From assembly GCA_021786335.1 (NCBI GenBank), contig JAJYNM010000052.1, forward strand, positions 1 to 12,269: a stretch of DNA of 12,269 bases, written 5' to 3'. The first letter of the stretch is position 1; every line of letters begins with the position of its first letter. Source of the stretch: an archaeon. GTDB lineage: Archaea; Thermoproteota; Nitrososphaeria; Nitrososphaerales; UBA183. The position numbers and the translations under genes were made by a program. Of this stretch, positions 1 to 5,952 are shown piece after piece. The notes beneath the pieces were generated by a model. That model was not told the origin of the DNA. It made no database searches and saw only the letters and a program-made list of their open reading frames with translations.

Positions 1-248
1 CCACGTAGACGGGGCAGCGTGGCCACGTCGCCATAGGGCTGCTCCCTCCCGGACCTCGCCCGGTTCGGCAATCAAGAGTCAGACCCTCTCCTTCGAGAGG
101 GCTCCCCCTCATGACCGCCCACCCCGGCGTGAGTTCGTCTCCCCAGCCCGACGCGGGTGACGAGGAAGATGGTTTTACCCGAGGGTTGCTGGCCGCTGCG
201 TAAAGCCGGTTTCAGCTTAGCGAGGACGGCTATCCCCCGGACCCTACC
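1..248 (-). ncRNA. Signal recognition particle RNA (archaeal 7S type), 3' end cut off by the window edge
   Basis: This is the RNA scaffold of the signal recognition particle, which binds SRP54 and SRP19 and targets ribosomes making membrane or secreted proteins. On the minus strand, helix 8 is clear at 37-60: GGUCC, a GNRA-type loop GGGA (47-50), then GGGAGCAGCC, very close to the universal SRP54-binding hairpin. Just 5' of it is a perfect 7-bp hairpin (84-90 with 95-101) whose loop reads GAAG. That fits the GNAR tetraloop of helix 6, the SRP19 site. The 5' part (about 186-245) resembles the archaeal helix 2-4 region, including a GCCG...CGGC pairing around CUGAAAC. The 5' end is set only by this resemblance, so 248 is uncertain by about 10 bases. 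The 3' strand of helix 5 and helix 1 continue beyond base 1. The RNA starts almost at the ncsA stop codon (244-246). Confidence 0.88.
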
Positions 249-1200
249 CACCGCCGAAGGCACTAGGCTCAGCTCGGCTTTTAACGTGTTCCTCCACGGT
301 CGCCTTCATCCTGCACACGCTGCAAAGGCCGCTGGACGAGGGCCTTCCGCACTTCGCGCAGGGGACAGAGCGTTTCTCGCCGTTGACTGCGTAATGAGAA
401 ATCACGTCAAGGCTGCTGCGGAGGAGGACGTTCTTGAGGCCCGGGTGGTTCGCCTCCATGATGTTGAGATAGTCCCTGACTTCGCTCCTGAGCCCCTCGT
501 GCATATAGGGACAGCTCACGCTTTGAAGGGGGACCCCTGCCTGGTGGGCGTAGAGGGCGACCTCTTCCTCATAGAGCTCCATGAATGGCTTGACTCTCCT
601 CAAAGGGAACGAGACGTCGGTGTGGCTTGGGTCGAGCCATCCGATTCTAGTAACGTCTCCATGCATAAGATTCATCATAAACGTTTGAACGAAGTCGTCG
701 AGATTATGGGCCGTCGCCACGACCGATGCCCCGGCCCTCCGGGCCGCTTCGTCTATTGCCCTGCGCCTGAAGACCCCACAGAAGCTACAGGAAGACGCTT
801 CGCGTTCTTCCTTCCAATCCAGGGCTTCGTCGAGAGAGAACCCAAACATCTCTTTGTAGGAGACGACAAGGTGTTTGACCCCAAGCTCACTCGCGAGCGA
901 ACGAGCGTGGGACAGCGCTTCGTCTCTATATCCAGCAACCCCTTCGTCAACCGAGACCGCCACAATGCTGTTCCCCCTGGAAGCGTAGAGTCCGACGAGC
1001 ACTTTGAGTAACGAAAGACTGTCTTTCCCCCCGGAGACTGCGACTGCCACCTTCTCCCGTGGTCCTATCATCCTGTACCTCGAGATGGTTCTGCGTGTCT
1101 TCTCGACAACCGAGACGTCGAAGCAAGAGACGCAGAGGACCTCGCCGGAGTAGCGCCTTGTATAGAACGGCTTCCCTCCGCAGACTGAGCACCCGGCCAT
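244..1200 (-). CDS. ncsA: tRNA 2-thiolation protein, NcsA/TtuA family (Ncs6-like adenylyltransferase)
   Basis: 318 residues. It belongs to the TtuA/Ncs6 group of PP-loop ATP pyrophosphatases, which adenylate a uridine in tRNA so that sulfur can replace oxygen. In archaea the substrate may be the wobble uridine 34 (NcsA type) or U54 (TtuA type), and sequence alone does not decide. Visible in order: an N-terminal zinc knuckle (C4, C7, C23, C26), the PP-loop SGGKDS at 56-61, a CSFC pair (C138, C141) plus C230 that match the three iron-sulfur cluster ligands of TtuA, and a C-terminal zinc knuckle (C281, C284, C293, C296). Length is normal for the family and all key residues are present. The start is ATG at 1200, and a TATA-like CTTAAATC about 28 bases upstream suggests a leaderless message. 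SRP RNA follows immediately on the same strand. Confidence 0.93.
   Translation of the reverse strand: MAGCSVCGGKPFYTRRYSGEVLCVSCFDVSVVEKTRRTISRYRMIGPREKVAVAVSGGKDSLSLLKVLVGLYASRGNSIVAVSVDEGVAGYRDEALSHARSLASELGVKHLVVSYKEMFGFSLDEALDWKEEREASSCSFCGVFRRRAIDEAARRAGASVVATAHNLDDFVQTFMMNLMHGDVTRIGWLDPSHTDVSFPLRRVKPFMELYEEEVALYAHQAGVPLQSVSCPYMHEGLRSEVRDYLNIMEANHPGLKNVLLRSSLDVISHYAVNGEKRSVPCAKCGRPSSSGLCSVCRMKATVEEHVKSRAEPSAFGGG
278..285 (-). promoter_or_regulatory. Candidate TATA box for the SRP RNA, inside the 3' end of ncsA
   Basis: On the minus strand this reads GTTAAAAG, a TTAAA-type element like the others in this window. A start 26 bases downstream would fall near 255, close to the 5' end inferred from RNA structure. 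It lies within ncsA codons, so the resemblance could be chance. The alternative is processing of the SRP RNA out of a longer ncsA transcript. Confidence 0.35.
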
Positions 1201-1223
1201 CCGGCCGAAACAGAGACCGGGTC

Positions 1224-1232
1224 GATTTAAGG
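1224..1232 (-). promoter_or_regulatory. TATA box of ncsA (leaderless)
   Basis: On the minus strand this reads CCTTAAATC. Its centre is about 28 bases before the ATG at 1200, the usual archaeal TATA-to-start distance, so transcription would begin at or next to the start codon. No Shine-Dalgarno sequence stands in between. Confidence 0.6.
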
Positions 1233-1240
1233 TATCAATG

Positions 1241-1248
1241 CTTAAAGC
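1241..1248 (+). promoter_or_regulatory. TATA box of the M50 protease gene (leaderless)
   Basis: CTTAAAGC centred about 28 bases before the ATG at 1273. This predicts a leaderless transcript. It sits 9 bases from the oppositely directed ncsA TATA box, so the two core promoters share about 25 bases and may compete for TBP/TFB. Confidence 0.6.
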
Positions 1249-1272
1249 GAGAACGTCCTCGGTGCCCTCAAA

Positions 1273-2553
1273 ATGGGGCAGGAGAACTTCAAGCGGTTCG
1301 AGCTACATTATGGTGTTGTGCTGATGCTCAGGACCAGGAGGTTCCTCACTGCGATGGACCGGATGGGGCGCAGCCGCATCACAAAGCCGATGAGCTGGCT
1401 TTTGCTCTATCTGATGCCCGTCTCAGCGGGGGTCGCCTTCTTCATTTTCATCAGCGTATTTAGGGGGCTGATCTCTTCGAGAGGCCCGCAGATAGCCCAA
1501 GGCATCGTGAGCCTAGGTCCCCTGGTCAACCTCGGGATACCTGGGCTGAACCCATACATTCCCATCCTGTACGGATGGATTGCCTTGGTCATCGGCATGA
1601 TTGTCCACGAAGGCGCCCATGGGGTGATAGCTCGAAGTCTCGGCATCCCGGTGAAGAACTCAGGGCTTATCCTGCTCTTCTTCGTGATACCAATCGGCGC
1701 TTTTGTCGACATCGAAGAATCGGCGATCAAGCAGGCTCCCAAGAGGCACTCGGCCAGAGTCTTAGCGGCAGGGGCGGGGACCAACCTGGTGCTGGCGGTG
1801 CTCTGCCTGCTCCTTCTCGTTGGCGTTGTCAGCACCATGTCTCCAGCAGTCAATGGGGCCGCGATAACAGCGGTCGGCCAAGGGACCCCGGCGTACGCCC
1901 AGGGGGTGCATCCCGGGGACATAGTGACAGCGGTCGACGGGAAGCCAATAAACAACCTCGACACGATACTCGGTCCGAGCACGAACCTGACGGCAGGTCA
2001 GACGATCAATTTTACAGTCTACCGACACGGCCAGACCATAGAAATCGACAACATCAAGCTCGTCTGCTGCACGAAGATTATAGACACGAGAACCAACCAG
2101 ACACTGGCTAGCTACCCCTACATCGGAGTGGACTCGGTATCAGAGGCGAACCTCCGTTCTGCCGTCTCGAGCTACACCAATGTCCTCGGAGACCCTCTGC
2201 TATACATCGGGTGCATCCCAACGCTAGATATCGGGAACTGCCAGCAGGCGGTGCCGTTTTCGAACTCGGACTCGGTATTTTATGTCTCCCCGCTAGGGAG
2301 CGCCTTGGTCCCTATAGCCAACGTACTCTATTGGCTTTTCTTCCTCAACTTCAATCTCGCTATTTTTAACTCGCTCCCGATCTTTCCGCTTGACGGTGGC
2401 CAGGCCTTCGGCGTCGGGGTCGAGGCGCTGGGAAGAGGCCGCCTGTCCGAAGCTGGCACCATGAGAATCACCATGGGTGCGACGATGGCTATGTTGATCT
2501 TCCTGCTCGCGATAATTGCGGGACCGTACTTCTACGTCTACTTGTTCGGCTGA
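1273..2553 (+). CDS. Site-2 protease family membrane metalloprotease (M50) with PDZ domain
   Basis: 426 residues. M50 proteases cut transmembrane segments inside the membrane, usually to release membrane-held regulators; the substrate here is unknown. Visible in order: a transmembrane segment at about 41-63, a second at 98-120 carrying the zinc motif HEGAH (112-116), hydrophobic stretches at 130-147 and 163-188, and a PDZ-like domain at about 197-270 (pattern AYAQGVHPGDIV...VDGKPI). A segment at about 345-370 runs into the third zinc-ligand motif, N366 to G376 with D374 as ligand, and a last helix spans about 400-424. Four cysteines in the loop after the PDZ core (C265, C266, C314, C323) might form disulfides on the outer face. 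The ATG at 1273 fits the TATA box at 1241. M18 is an in-frame alternative, but residues 8-30 look conserved in character, so I keep the longer form. Confidence 0.92.
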   Translation: MGQENFKRFELHYGVVLMLRTRRFLTAMDRMGRSRITKPMSWLLLYLMPVSAGVAFFIFISVFRGLISSRGPQIAQGIVSLGPLVNLGIPGLNPYIPILYGWIALVIGMIVHEGAHGVIARSLGIPVKNSGLILLFFVIPIGAFVDIEESAIKQAPKRHSARVLAAGAGTNLVLAVLCLLLLVGVVSTMSPAVNGAAITAVGQGTPAYAQGVHPGDIVTAVDGKPINNLDTILGPSTNLTAGQTINFTVYRHGQTIEIDNIKLVCCTKIIDTRTNQTLASYPYIGVDSVSEANLRSAVSSYTNVLGDPLLYIGCIPTLDIGNCQQAVPFSNSDSVFYVSPLGSALVPIANVLYWLFFLNFNLAIFNSLPIFPLDGGQAFGVGVEALGRGRLSEAGTMRITMGATMAMLIFLLAIIAGPYFYVYLFG

Positions 2554-2575
2554 AGGCACGCGGAGAGAGCTCAGG

Positions 2576-2594
2576 GCACCTTGCGATAAGGTGC
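2576..2594. repeat. Perfect 7-bp inverted repeat between the M50 gene and the small membrane protein gene
   Basis: GCACCTT (2576-2582), loop GCGAT, AAGGTGC (2588-2594). It starts 22 bases after the M50 stop and ends 9 bases before the next TATA box. No T tract follows, so an archaeal terminator is not indicated. An operator just upstream of the core promoter or an RNA-processing hairpin are both possible. Confidence 0.5.
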
Positions 2595-2603
2595 GGAGGG
2601 CGC

Positions 2604-2612
2604 GTTAAATAT
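2604..2612 (+). promoter_or_regulatory. TATA box of the small membrane protein gene (leaderless)
   Basis: GTTAAATAT, centred about 25 bases before the ATG at 2633. This supports ATG 2633 over the adjacent TTG at 2630 as the start, and predicts a leaderless transcript separate from the M50 gene. Confidence 0.55.
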
Positions 2613-2632
2613 GGAACTCAGGCTGTCATTTG

Positions 2633-2899
2633 ATGTCGAGCCTGCAGCCCCTGGGCGGGGTCGAGCCTCAGATTCAGCAGTTCGCCCAGCAGTTCGTGTC
2701 GTCGATGACCCTTCTCCTTTCGATCGTCGACACCACAGTGATAGACCTGATGAGAATTGTTTATGTCTCCCTCCTGATAGTCGGTATCCTCCTCTACTAT
2801 TCACATGTCGCCCAGAGGCTCGGGAAGGATCTGATCAAAGGAGGCGTGGCGCTAGCCATCATCTCAGAGTTCGTTGTCCCATGGTTAGTCAAGCTTTGA
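2633..2899 (+). CDS. Small two-helix membrane protein of unknown function
   Basis: 88 residues. I do not recognise a named family. A polar, glutamine-rich N-terminus (QPLGG...QIQQFAQQF) is followed by two hydrophobic segments, at about 24-57 (includes LMRIVYVSLLIVGILLYY) and 69-88. A short basic linker, AQRLGKDLIKGG, lies between them and probably faces the cytoplasm, which would put both ends outside. There is no signal-peptidase site and no cysteine. ATG 2633 is chosen because of the TATA box at 2604; the preceding TTG would add one residue. The last 11 bases overlap the 3' end of pelA on the other strand, so the two genes converge. Clean hydropathy, a fitting promoter and a position between conserved genes argue that it is real. 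An accessory subunit of a membrane complex is a guess only. Confidence 0.72.
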   Translation: MSSLQPLGGVEPQIQQFAQQFVSSMTLLLSIVDTTVIDLMRIVYVSLLIVGILLYYSHVAQRLGKDLIKGGVALAIISEFVVPWLVKL

Positions 2900-3941
2900 G
2901 GGCATATCTGAGGAGAGCCGCGATGCCCCCGAACGAAGAGACTTGCTTGCCGAACTCCATCGAAGAGTCGACCAGGAAAACCCGCCCTCCCTTCTCCTCT
3001 ATCTCGTTTAGGATGCCGACAAGCTGAGACTCGTCTACTCCCCGTGAGAAGACGTCGTCCGACACCGCGCACGACTCCACGGCTCCCGCTGATGTGGCCG
3101 CGGCCACCCGCGGCAGGGCATACGCCACTTTTGAGTCACCTCTGGAAACCCTCGCCACTATCTCCCCCACCAGCCGCTGCATTTCCACGACCACTGACCC
3201 CTTAGCAAGCGCTTGGAAGGGTGGCGACTTTATCATGGCCCGAACCCCGTCTCCCCCCGTCAGGTCGGGACCTTCAACCACGTTCACTTCCACGGACTTC
3301 AGAACCTCCCTGATTTGGTTCGCCACTGAGTTCTTGAAGTTGCCGGGGCCAGCCACGACGACCTTGTCTCCGTGCTGGAAAAGCTGGGAGATGGTCCCAG
3401 CCACCTTGGAGAGATAGGGGCGAGGACTGCGTTCCTCGCCCATCTTCCCACCGAGGCCAGAGTCGATGGTCGTGGCGACAGAGAGATGTGAGCCGGCTAG
3501 GAAGCCTATCCCGGCCTCGCGCCTGTCGACGGCCACCAGGATGAACCTAGTGTCCTGCTCGACGGGACGGACCAACCGTATGTCAAGCTGCGACCAGCGG
3601 TGTTTTCTTAGCGTCAGCGTGTGCCCCGGAGACAAGGTCACCGAGTGTGAACCCGCCTTCGTCACGCTCTCGTCGCTGGCTTCGATGATGGTCCCTCTCA
3701 CCCTGATCCTTTCGATGCTGCTGTCCAGGTGCACCTCGTCTACCACCAGCGCCAGGGTGACTTTCACCCTCTCCCCTTTGTCTGGCCTGGAGTACTCTTC
3801 TTCCCTTTTGACCACTCTCGATCCAGTGGTGACAACTACGTCCCCTTTTGCGATGAGCCTCCGTAGGGTCCAGAGATCCTCTGACGACTCGATGGTCAGA
3901 GAACAGTAGCCGTGCTTGGGATTGAAGTCGTTGACTTTCAA
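2889..3941 (-). CDS. pelA: Pelota (Dom34), mRNA surveillance and ribosome rescue factor
   Basis: 350 residues. Archaeal Pelota is an eRF1 relative that enters the A site of stalled ribosomes and, together with aEF1A and ABCE1, splits them. Visible in order: an N-terminal Sm-like domain at about 1-130 (opening MKVNDFNPKHGY, with EDLWTLRRLIAKGD), a middle domain at about 131-260 with VVVAGPGNFKNSVANQI (195-210), and a C-terminal domain at about 261-350 ending in GGRVFLVDSSMEFGKQ and FGGIAALLRY. It has no GGQ loop, as expected for Pelota rather than a release factor. Full length for the family. The start is TTG at 3941: an in-frame TAG lies four codons upstream, no ATG or GTG precedes the conserved MKV start, and the next codons are conserved. 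It follows dnaG by 9 bases, so the two are very likely co-transcribed. Confidence 0.94.
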   Translation of the reverse strand: MKVNDFNPKHGYCSLTIESSEDLWTLRRLIAKGDVVVTTGSRVVKREEEYSRPDKGERVKVTLALVVDEVHLDSSIERIRVRGTIIEASDESVTKAGSHSVTLSPGHTLTLRKHRWSQLDIRLVRPVEQDTRFILVAVDRREAGIGFLAGSHLSVATTIDSGLGGKMGEERSPRPYLSKVAGTISQLFQHGDKVVVAGPGNFKNSVANQIREVLKSVEVNVVEGPDLTGGDGVRAMIKSPPFQALAKGSVVVEMQRLVGEIVARVSRGDSKVAYALPRVAAATSAGAVESCAVSDDVFSRGVDESQLVGILNEIEEKGGRVFLVDSSMEFGKQVSSFGGIAALLRYALKA

Positions 3942-3950
3942 CTGACCCGG

Positions 3951-5123
3951 CTACTCGAGCCCCAGGTCCCTGAAAGTCCCTATCCTGACGTCTTCTGGAA
4001 TCTGTCCGAGCTCGCCCGTGCGGTGCCCGATGATACCTTTGACGCCGACCCTCGCCGCCGATTCTACAAGCCGCTGAGTCACTATCCCGTCGAAGATGAG
4101 ATATTGGGCGCCGTTGGTCCCTTCCATCTTCTGCACCAGCTCGCTGATAGGAAACCTCCCGACTTCCTGGAGCCCCTGGTCGAGCAGTATCGCCTCCAGC
4201 GTGCCATTGAGAGCCGGAAAGAGTTCCCTGGTCTTCACAACCACCGGTTCGTCCGGTTCCTCATGCTGACGGGCAGGTGCGCTCTCGGCGGCCTTCTGCC
4301 TCCTTGAGACTAACTGCGCCGCGTCGACCCTCTCTGCCTTCAGCAAGTTGATCACGTCTATCGGAGTGAGGTCCTCTACCTCCTTCCCCTGGGGCGCGTG
4401 GATTATCTTCTCGACATGCATCACTTGATTTAGCTCCTTCTCGATGAGCTCCCCGCCCCTGTCACCATCCAGGACTGCTATCAGTCTCTTCTTCTTGCCG
4501 AATTCTATTATCGAGTCCGGGATGCTGGTCCCTTCGAGCGCGACCACGTTTTCGATACCTGCCCTCAGGAAGAGCACTACGTCGGCCCGTCCCTCGACCA
4601 GGTAGACCAAGTCAGATGAGTGCACGCCTGGGCCTGCCGGAAGATTCTCTATCCCGTAGCTGATTACTTTGGCCCTCCTAGTAGACTCCGTGACGTCCTT
4701 GAGAAGGTTCTCGCCTTCGCTGGAAGTCTTTGAGCTCCAGTCCCTTACAATCAGCTTCGCCCTGTCGACTATCTGCTTGCGCTTGACCGCCCTCACGTCT
4801 TCGATGTTGCCCACGCTGAAGTGAGCACTGCATGGACCGACCTTGTCCACGCTCTCGACAGCCGCGGCGATGAGTGCTGCTGTGCCGATATCAGTTGACA
4901 TCGGTATGATCACCTCTCCCCTTGTCCTGTCGTTCTTCGACTCCAGGTTGATCTCTATCCTACCGACCTTCCAACTCTTCTGAAGTTCGTTCAGGTTCAT
5001 CTCAGGGCCGAAGAGACCCTCGGTCTGACCGAAGATCGCCCCGATCACGTCGGCCCTTTCAACGACCCCGTCTACTTCAAATCTCAGTCTGACTAGATAC
5101 TTTACTATACCCGAATCTGGCAA
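3951..5123 (-). CDS. dnaG: Archaeal DnaG (bacterial-type primase homologue with TOPRIM)
   Basis: 390 residues. Archaeal DnaG carries a TOPRIM domain related to bacterial primase. It has been reported both to make primers and to associate with the archaeal exosome, and which role dominates here cannot be read from sequence. The N-terminal part (about 5-130) includes the family signature DGVVERADVIGAIFGQTEGL (18-37). The TOPRIM domain at about 170-250 shows the catalytic glutamate in VEGRADV (E177) and the DxD pair in DGDRGG (D219, D221). A less conserved acidic, alanine-rich linker (about 265-295) leads to a C-terminal domain (about 296-390). The chosen start is TTG at 5123. No ATG or GTG fits before the conserved KYLVRL stretch, and a weak GGAG stands about 9 bases upstream. 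The pelA start is 9 bases beyond the stop. Confidence 0.94.
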   Translation of the reverse strand: MPDSGIVKYLVRLRFEVDGVVERADVIGAIFGQTEGLFGPEMNLNELQKSWKVGRIEINLESKNDRTRGEVIIPMSTDIGTAALIAAAVESVDKVGPCSAHFSVGNIEDVRAVKRKQIVDRAKLIVRDWSSKTSSEGENLLKDVTESTRRAKVISYGIENLPAGPGVHSSDLVYLVEGRADVVLFLRAGIENVVALEGTSIPDSIIEFGKKKRLIAVLDGDRGGELIEKELNQVMHVEKIIHAPQGKEVEDLTPIDVINLLKAERVDAAQLVSRRQKAAESAPARQHEEPDEPVVVKTRELFPALNGTLEAILLDQGLQEVGRFPISELVQKMEGTNGAQYLIFDGIVTQRLVESAARVGVKGIIGHRTGELGQIPEDVRIGTFRDLGLE

Positions 5124-5160
5124 TTTCTTTCTCTCCGACCAATCTATGGTTCACTCGTCC

Positions 5161-5215
5161 TTAACGGTGTTAATCGTTAATTGGTTCCCACCAAATTTAT
5201 CGTGGATATAAACTT
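5161..5215 (-). promoter_or_regulatory. AT-rich promoter region of dnaG with TTAACG inverted repeat
   Basis: This is an AT-rich island in the 150-base gap between the small TOPRIM gene and dnaG. On the minus strand several TATA-like strings occur, including GTTTATATC (5205-5213) and GATAAATTT (about 5192-5200). TTAACG (5161-5166) and CGTTAA (5175-5180) form an inverted repeat with 8 bases between the arms. I cannot say which string is the TATA box. The leader to the TTG at 5123 would be about 45-60 bases, so dnaG is probably not leaderless. The rest of the gap (5216-5273) shows nothing I recognise. Confidence 0.45.
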
Positions 5216-5273
5216 CGTGTTTTTCGGCTCTCATTGGGACGGGCGGACGTCTTTCCCGACCGGTCTTCGAAGA

Positions 5274-5735
5274 TCACGTGACTGGCCTATGCAAGCCCTC
5301 TGCCCCGCCGAGGGGCCCGTCGGGCTCCAAGCTGCTGGCCTCTACTTTCGCGAACTTCCCCAAGTTCTCAATCTGGAGGAAAACCCCCCGAGACGCTAGC
5401 CTGAGCTTACTTCGTTCGCCAAGCGACGTCACGAACCCTTCATGGATGAGGGACTTGGAGTATTTCGACGCGAGTAGGGCGCCCTCTCTGTCCATATCTG
5501 TGAGGATGACAATCTTTTCCACCCCGCCAAGGGCAGCGGAACCACTCTTACCCAGGACTGAGACCGTCAGGATTCGCCCCTTGTAGCCTAGCGTCCTCAG
5601 AGCGATGGAATCACGCTTTCCTTCAACAAGAACTGACCACCCGTCTTCGGACTTGTAGTTGAGGTCGCTGACGAAGCAGGACAGGAACCGCTCAAAGTCA
5701 CCGTAGATTCGTTCGTGCCTTTTGTTCAGGACCAA
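5274..5735 (-). CDS. Small TOPRIM-domain protein (archaeal stand-alone TOPRIM, UPF0292-like)
   Basis: 153 residues. Stand-alone TOPRIM proteins are metal-dependent nucleotidyl-transfer or nuclease-like enzymes related to RNase M5 and primase; archaeal members of this size have no established function. After an N-terminal helix region (1-32), the catalytic glutamate appears in VEGKRD (37-42, E38), and the acidic pair in ILTDMDREG (77-85, D80 and D82). The glycine-rich VLGKSG (60-65) lies between. The C-terminus (about 120-153) is less typical and ends with acidic, glycine-rich sequence. The start is taken as TTG 5735, preceded by GAGGTG with very short spacing; CTG two codons on is unlikely. 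A TTAAA box lies upstream at 5791-5798. It is followed after 150 bases by dnaG, a second TOPRIM protein. The exact substrate is unknown; the fold call is firm. Confidence 0.85.
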   Translation of the reverse strand: MVLNKRHERIYGDFERFLSCFVSDLNYKSEDGWSVLVEGKRDSIALRTLGYKGRILTVSVLGKSGSAALGGVEKIVILTDMDREGALLASKYSKSLIHEGFVTSLGERSKLRLASRGVFLQIENLGKFAKVEASSLEPDGPLGGAEGLHRPVT

Positions 5736-5790
5736 ATTTCACCTCGTTATGGAATGTTGCCCGTCTCTGACGAGCTCGGATCATGTCCCA

Positions 5791-5798
5791 GCTTTAAG
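5791..5798 (-). promoter_or_regulatory. Candidate TATA box of the small TOPRIM gene
   Basis: On the minus strand this reads CTTAAAGC, identical to the box before the M50 gene. A start about 26 bases on (near 5768) would leave a 5' leader of about 33 bases holding the GAGGTG ribosome-binding sequence. Confidence 0.45.
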
Positions 5799-5828
5799 CG
5801 GGGAACATCACTGAGCCTCTTCAACGGG

Positions 5829-5945
5829 CAAACGGCCTCCGTCTGTCGCACGCCTGGGTAAACCATCCGCTCATCAAAGCGTTTCCGCCTTCGCAGGTGG
5901 CCGTTTGGCGCGCTTTAGAACGAAAGCCGTCTGCCGCGGAGGCGG
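5829..5945. repeat. Overlapping inverted repeats in the 217-base gap between pheT and the small TOPRIM gene
   Basis: Two long pairings share this stretch. The first is 5829-5840 with 5896-5907 (core CAAACGGCC/GGCCGTTTG, 11 of 12 pairs). The second is 5885-5894 with 5936-5945 (CCGCCTTCGC with GCGGAGGCGG, ten pairs counting one U-G). They interlock rather than nest, so they would be alternative folds or a pseudoknot in RNA. A shorter stem, GCTTT (5912-5916) with AAAGC (5923-5927), fits inside the second. No tRNA, no complete C/D or H/ACA box set and no coding sequence is apparent. The remainder of the gap holds the TOPRIM promoter. Confidence 0.4.
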
Positions 5946-5952
5946 TGTCGTT

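Noticed and set aside
80..83. HLGN instead of HIGH in TrpRS (residues 80-83 of the protein) as a defect
   Set aside because: An asparagine at the last position is a common variant in tryptophan-tRNA ligases, and the KMSKR motif is intact.
157..1011. Long open frame on the plus strand opposite ncsA and the SRP RNA
   Set aside because: It is antisense to a complete gene with all family motifs and crosses the SRP RNA; the translated sequence has no recognisable domain and reflects GC-rich third positions of ncsA.
1407..1982. Open frame on the minus strand opposite the M50 protease
   Set aside because: It lies wholly within the protease gene on the other strand and has no family features or promoter.
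2576..2594. Hairpin as an intrinsic terminator of the M50 gene
   Set aside because: No T tract follows, and archaeal termination depends mainly on T-rich stretches rather than hairpins.
5181..5399. Possible small plus-strand gene in the dnaG/TOPRIM gap, with GATATAAAC nearby
   Set aside because: Most of it overlaps the TOPRIM gene in antisense, there is no ribosome-binding sequence, and the product has no recognisable features.
5865..5880. TGATGA on the minus strand as a C box of a C/D guide RNA
   Set aside because: No CTGA D box at a suitable distance and no flanking terminal stem.
5876..5922. AAAGCG/CGCTTT stem followed by AGA as an H/ACA-type guide RNA
   Set aside because: There is no two-sided guide pocket and no kink-turn in the upper stem, and competing pairings are longer.
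5736..5952. tRNA gene in the gap
   Set aside because: Neither strand shows a T-arm GTTCRANYC box or a cloverleaf-compatible acceptor stem.
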